From Sagittula salina (GTDB lineage Bacteria > Pseudomonadota > Alphaproteobacteria > Rhodobacterales > Rhodobacteraceae), in the NCBI RefSeq assembly GCF_017813235.1, contig NZ_JAGISH010000009.1, positions 62,001 through 126,000 of the forward strand: a stretch of 64,000 nt of DNA, in the 5' to 3' direction. The position numbers were made by a program, and so were the translations under genes. The notes beneath the pieces were generated by a model. The model was given only the letters and a program-made list of their open reading frames with translations, was not told the DNA's origin and did no database searches. Shown here in pieces: positions 61,654 to 64,000 of the stretch (within the stretch, counting starts at the first letter, position 1; each line of letters opens with the position of its first letter).

Positions 61654-63255
61654 ATGTCGGACGCATCAGATATCCCCCCCGAAACCACAGCAGTGCAGCC
61701 CGCGCCCCGCCGTGTCCGGGGGCGCCACGGCGGCCGGCTGGGCAACACGCGGCGCGGCGGTGCCACGATCGAGCAGATGCCATGGCGCATCCCGGTGAAC
61801 CACGACCGCCCGACAGAGCCGCTGCCGCCGGACTCGGTGGCGCGGATGCACGACGTGACGATGCGCATTCTGGAGGACGTGGGGATCGAGTTCCTGCACC
61901 CGCAAGCGCTTGAGATCCTGCGCCGGACGGGCGGCTGCACGGTGACCGGAGAGAACGTCCGCATGGGGCGCGATTTCGTGATGGAGATGGTGGGGCGGGC
62001 GCCGGCCTCCTTTACGATCACGCCGCGCAACACTGACCGGACGTTGCCCATCGGCGGGAATTTCCTGCTGTTCGGCAATGTCTCCTCGCCGCCGAACTAC
62101 TGGGACATGGAACTGGGCCGGAAGGTGTCCGGAACACGGGAGCAATGCCGCAACCTGTTGAAGCTGACGCAGTATTTCAATTGCATCCATTTCGCGGGCG
62201 GCTACCCGGTGGAGCCGGTGGACATCCATGCCAGCGTGCGTCACCTCGACGTGCTGCACGACAAGCTGACGCTTTGCGACAAGGTGGTGCACGCCTATTC
62301 GCTGGGCGCGGAGCGCGTCGAGGACGTGATGGAGATGGTGCGCATCGCGGGAGGGCTGACACATGCGCAGTTCGAGGCGACGCCGCGGATGTATACCAAC
62401 ATCAACTCCACCTCGCCGCTGAAGCATGACTGGCCGATGCTGGACGGCTGGATGCGGCTGGCACGCCGGGGGCAGGCTCTGGTGGTGACGCCCTTCACGC
62501 TTGCGGGGGCGATGGCCCCGGTGACCATGGCGGGCGCGGTGGCGCAGTCACTTGCCGAAGCACTGGCGGCGGTGGTTCTGGCGCAGGTGGTCCGCCCCGG
62601 CGCGCCTTGCGTGATCGGCACGTTCACGTCGAACGTCGACATGAAGACGGGCGCACCGGCCTTTGGCACCCCGGAATACATGCGCGCGACGCAGATGACC
62701 GGACAGATGGCCCGGTTCTACGGTCTGCCGATGCGGTCTTCGGGCGTGTGTGCGGCGAATGTGCCGGACGGCCAGGCGATGTGGGAGACGGAGCATTCGC
62801 TCTGGGCGGCGGTGCAATCGGGCACGAACATGGTCTACCATGCGGCGGGCTGGCTGGAGGGCGGGCTGATCGCCTCGCCGGAGAAGTTCATCATGGATTG
62901 CGAGGTCCTGCAGCAGATCCAGCGCTACATGGAGCCGGAGATCTGGGATTGCTCGGACGACGCACTGGCGCTGGAGGCGATCCGGGAGGTGGGGCCGCAG
63001 GGCCATTTCTTTGGCTGCCAGCACACGCAGGATCGCTACGAGACGGCATTCTACCAGCCGTTCCTGTCGGACTGGAAGAACTACGAGGCATGGCAGGTGG
63101 CGGGCGCGGCGTGGACGCCGGAGCGCGCCCACGCGGTTTTCCATCGTATTCTCGCGGAGTTCGAGCCGCCGCCGATGGAGGTGGCCGTGGCCGAGGAACT
63201 GGCTGATTTCGTCGCCCGGAGAAAGGCCGAAGGGGGCGCGCCGACGGATTTCTGA
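61654..63255 (+). CDS. Non-pyrrolysine MttB-family methyltransferase
   Basis: A 533-residue protein of the trimethylamine methyltransferase (MttB) superfamily, with the barrel-domain segments ILEDVGIEFLHPQALEIL, FTLAGAMAPVTMAGAVAQSL and GPQGHFFGCQHTQDRYETAF. The reading frame has no in-frame amber codon, so it is the pyrrolysine-free type; characterised members demethylate glycine betaine or related quaternary amines with a corrinoid protein as acceptor. No corrinoid protein or methyltransferase partner is adjacent. The ATG at 61654 has GGGAGAG upstream. Confidence 0.85.
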   Translation: MSDASDIPPETTAVQPAPRRVRGRHGGRLGNTRRGGATIEQMPWRIPVNHDRPTEPLPPDSVARMHDVTMRILEDVGIEFLHPQALEILRRTGGCTVTGENVRMGRDFVMEMVGRAPASFTITPRNTDRTLPIGGNFLLFGNVSSPPNYWDMELGRKVSGTREQCRNLLKLTQYFNCIHFAGGYPVEPVDIHASVRHLDVLHDKLTLCDKVVHAYSLGAERVEDVMEMVRIAGGLTHAQFEATPRMYTNINSTSPLKHDWPMLDGWMRLARRGQALVVTPFTLAGAMAPVTMAGAVAQSLAEALAAVVLAQVVRPGAPCVIGTFTSNVDMKTGAPAFGTPEYMRATQMTGQMARFYGLPMRSSGVCAANVPDGQAMWETEHSLWAAVQSGTNMVYHAAGWLEGGLIASPEKFIMDCEVLQQIQRYMEPEIWDCSDDALALEAIREVGPQGHFFGCQHTQDRYETAFYQPFLSDWKNYEAWQVAGAAWTPERAHAVFHRILAEFEPPPMEVAVAEELADFVARRKAEGGAPTDF

Positions 63256-63343
63256 GCCGTTTGCCGACACGCCTATTATGCCGGTGTTAAGCCCCTTGGG
63301 GTCATATGGTCCCGTAATAGCCCCGTATACGGAGCGTCACGGC

Positions 63344-63925
63344 ATGCACGGTCTGATTCTCAGAACCTTTCAGGTGTTTGTCCTGGATACATACGGCGAC
63401 ACCGCCTGGGACGCGATCATTTCGCGGGCCGATCTGCCGGTGCCTGCGTTCGAAGCGATGCTGACCTACCCCGTCGAAATCTACGAGGGGCTGATCGGCG
63501 CGGCAGAGCAGGCATTGGACAAGCCGCGCGACGTCTTTCTGGAGGATGTCGGCACCTACCTCGTATCGCATCCCCACAGCGAGGGGTTGAGGCGACTGCT
63601 GCGCTTCGGCGGGGTGGATTACATCGATTTCCTGCATTCGCTGGACGACCTGCCGGACCGTGCGCGGCTGGCGGTGGGGGATCTCTTTCTGCCGGATCTC
63701 GAATTGCACGAAGTGGGCCCTGGTTCCTTCCACCTGGAAGTGGGGGAGGGGCTCAGCGGCTTTGCCAGCGTGATGATCGGGGTGTTGCGGGCCATGGCCG
63801 ACGATTACGGCGCATTGGTGCTGCTGGATGCGGAACCCGGCGCGCGACTTGTGGACATCACGCTGATCGAAACCGCCTATGCGGAGGGCCGTGAATTCGA
63901 CCTCGCGGCGCGGGGCCAGTCATGA
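63344..63925 (+). CDS. H-NOX-like (HNOB) protein lacking the usual haem histidine
   Basis: A 193-residue protein with the haem-NO/oxygen-binding fold pattern: MHGLILRTFQVFVLDTYGD at the N-terminus, VGTYLVSHPHSEGLRRLLRF in the middle and SGFASVMIGVLRAMADDYGA in the C-terminal half. In the haem-binding helix the residue that is the proximal histidine in guanylate cyclase and bacterial H-NOX (LDALHDH) is proline here (LDDLPDR, P104), and the YxSxR haem-propionate motif is not seen. It may bind haem differently or not at all. Its stop overlaps the next gene, which probably encodes its signalling partner. Confidence 0.75.
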   Translation: MHGLILRTFQVFVLDTYGDTAWDAIISRADLPVPAFEAMLTYPVEIYEGLIGAAEQALDKPRDVFLEDVGTYLVSHPHSEGLRRLLRFGGVDYIDFLHSLDDLPDRARLAVGDLFLPDLELHEVGPGSFHLEVGEGLSGFASVMIGVLRAMADDYGALVLLDAEPGARLVDITLIETAYAEGREFDLAARGQS

Positions 63926-64000
63926 TGCTGCCCAGCGAAAGCCTGAACGCGATCTGCCCGCTGCACGCGGTGCTCGATGCGAGGGGACGGATATTGCAGG
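63922..64000 (+). CDS. Start of a gene cut by the window edge (possible signalling partner of the H-NOX-like protein)
   Basis: Only the first 26 codons are visible (MMLPSESLNAICPLHAVLDA, then RGRIL). The ATGA overlap with the H-NOX-like gene shows coupling. The sequence ICPLHAVLDARGRIL resembles the opening of a PAS domain; relatives in this position often encode GGDEF or kinase proteins, but that is inference from memory. Confidence 0.5.
   Translation, partial: MMLPSESLNAICPLHAVLDARGRILQ

Overview
The window looks like a GC-rich alphaproteobacterial chromosome, most likely a Rhodobacterales (roseobacter-group) member. The basis is family recognition, not a database search: a LuxR/LuxI quorum-sensing pair, the YcjX-GNAT-YcjF set, HrpB, TrmO, an MttB-type methyltransferase, an H-NOX-like protein next to a probable signalling gene, and a family of short intergenic hairpin repeats with a core like AAATACTCC. 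No rRNA, tRNA or CRISPR array was seen.

Layout. 1-3.7 kb is an accessory-looking stretch: an XRE-type regulator with a divergent small gene, a translationally coupled luxR-luxI pair and an unknown protein of plainer base composition. 3.7-5.3 kb has no recognisable gene but contains a dense run of stem-loops (4323-4490) and a 15-bp tandem repeat. 5.3-11.5 kb carries a stand-alone Lrp/AsnC ligand-binding protein, an SMP-30 lactonase, trmO, and a signalling locus (hybrid histidine kinase plus secreted SUOX-like protein, divergent from a NarL-type regulator). 11.5-21.2 kb has a frameshifted DUF3253 gene, a lipoprotein phosphatase, ileS, a group III truncated haemoglobin, small membrane proteins, a VIT1-like transporter and a large DUF2339 membrane protein. 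21.4-30.7 kb is the ycjX / acetyltransferase / ycjF set on the minus strand, split by a six-kilobase plus-strand terminal-oxidase cluster (caa3-type subunit II, fused subunit I-III, small membrane protein, CtaG-like protein, triheme cytochrome c). 30.9-43.3 kb is mostly housekeeping: truA, an M20 hydrolase, argD-argF, hrpB, meaB, rpmB and a PCuAC copper chaperone. 43.6-48.8 kb holds an orphan Phd-like protein, an AT-richer two-gene membrane cassette, lepA and an alanine-rich repeat protein. 48.9-64 kb has a TPR-sulfotransferase, a HisD-family dehydrogenase with a divergent LysR regulator, a hydrolase, a NUDIX protein with a GQKT repeat tail, DUF983, an EF-hand / ECF sigma / anti-sigma / CpxP-like cassette, a GGDEF regulator, DUF3572-HAD, an MttB homologue and an H-NOX-like gene overlapping the start of a gene cut by the window edge.

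Functional themes are respiration and copper handling (oxidase cluster, PCuAC, haemoglobin), envelope or stress sensing (hybrid kinase locus, ECF cassette), cyclic-di-GMP signalling, and core translation and arginine synthesis. The most unusual observations are the oxidase cluster splitting ycjX from ycjF, altered proton-channel positions in its subunit I, an H-NOX-like protein lacking the expected haem histidine, a GGDEF regulator whose first receiver lacks its phospho-acceptor, the 12-bp repeat in the NUDIX gene, and the structured RNA-like segment near 4.4 kb. Sequence comparisons to family consensus were made from memory.
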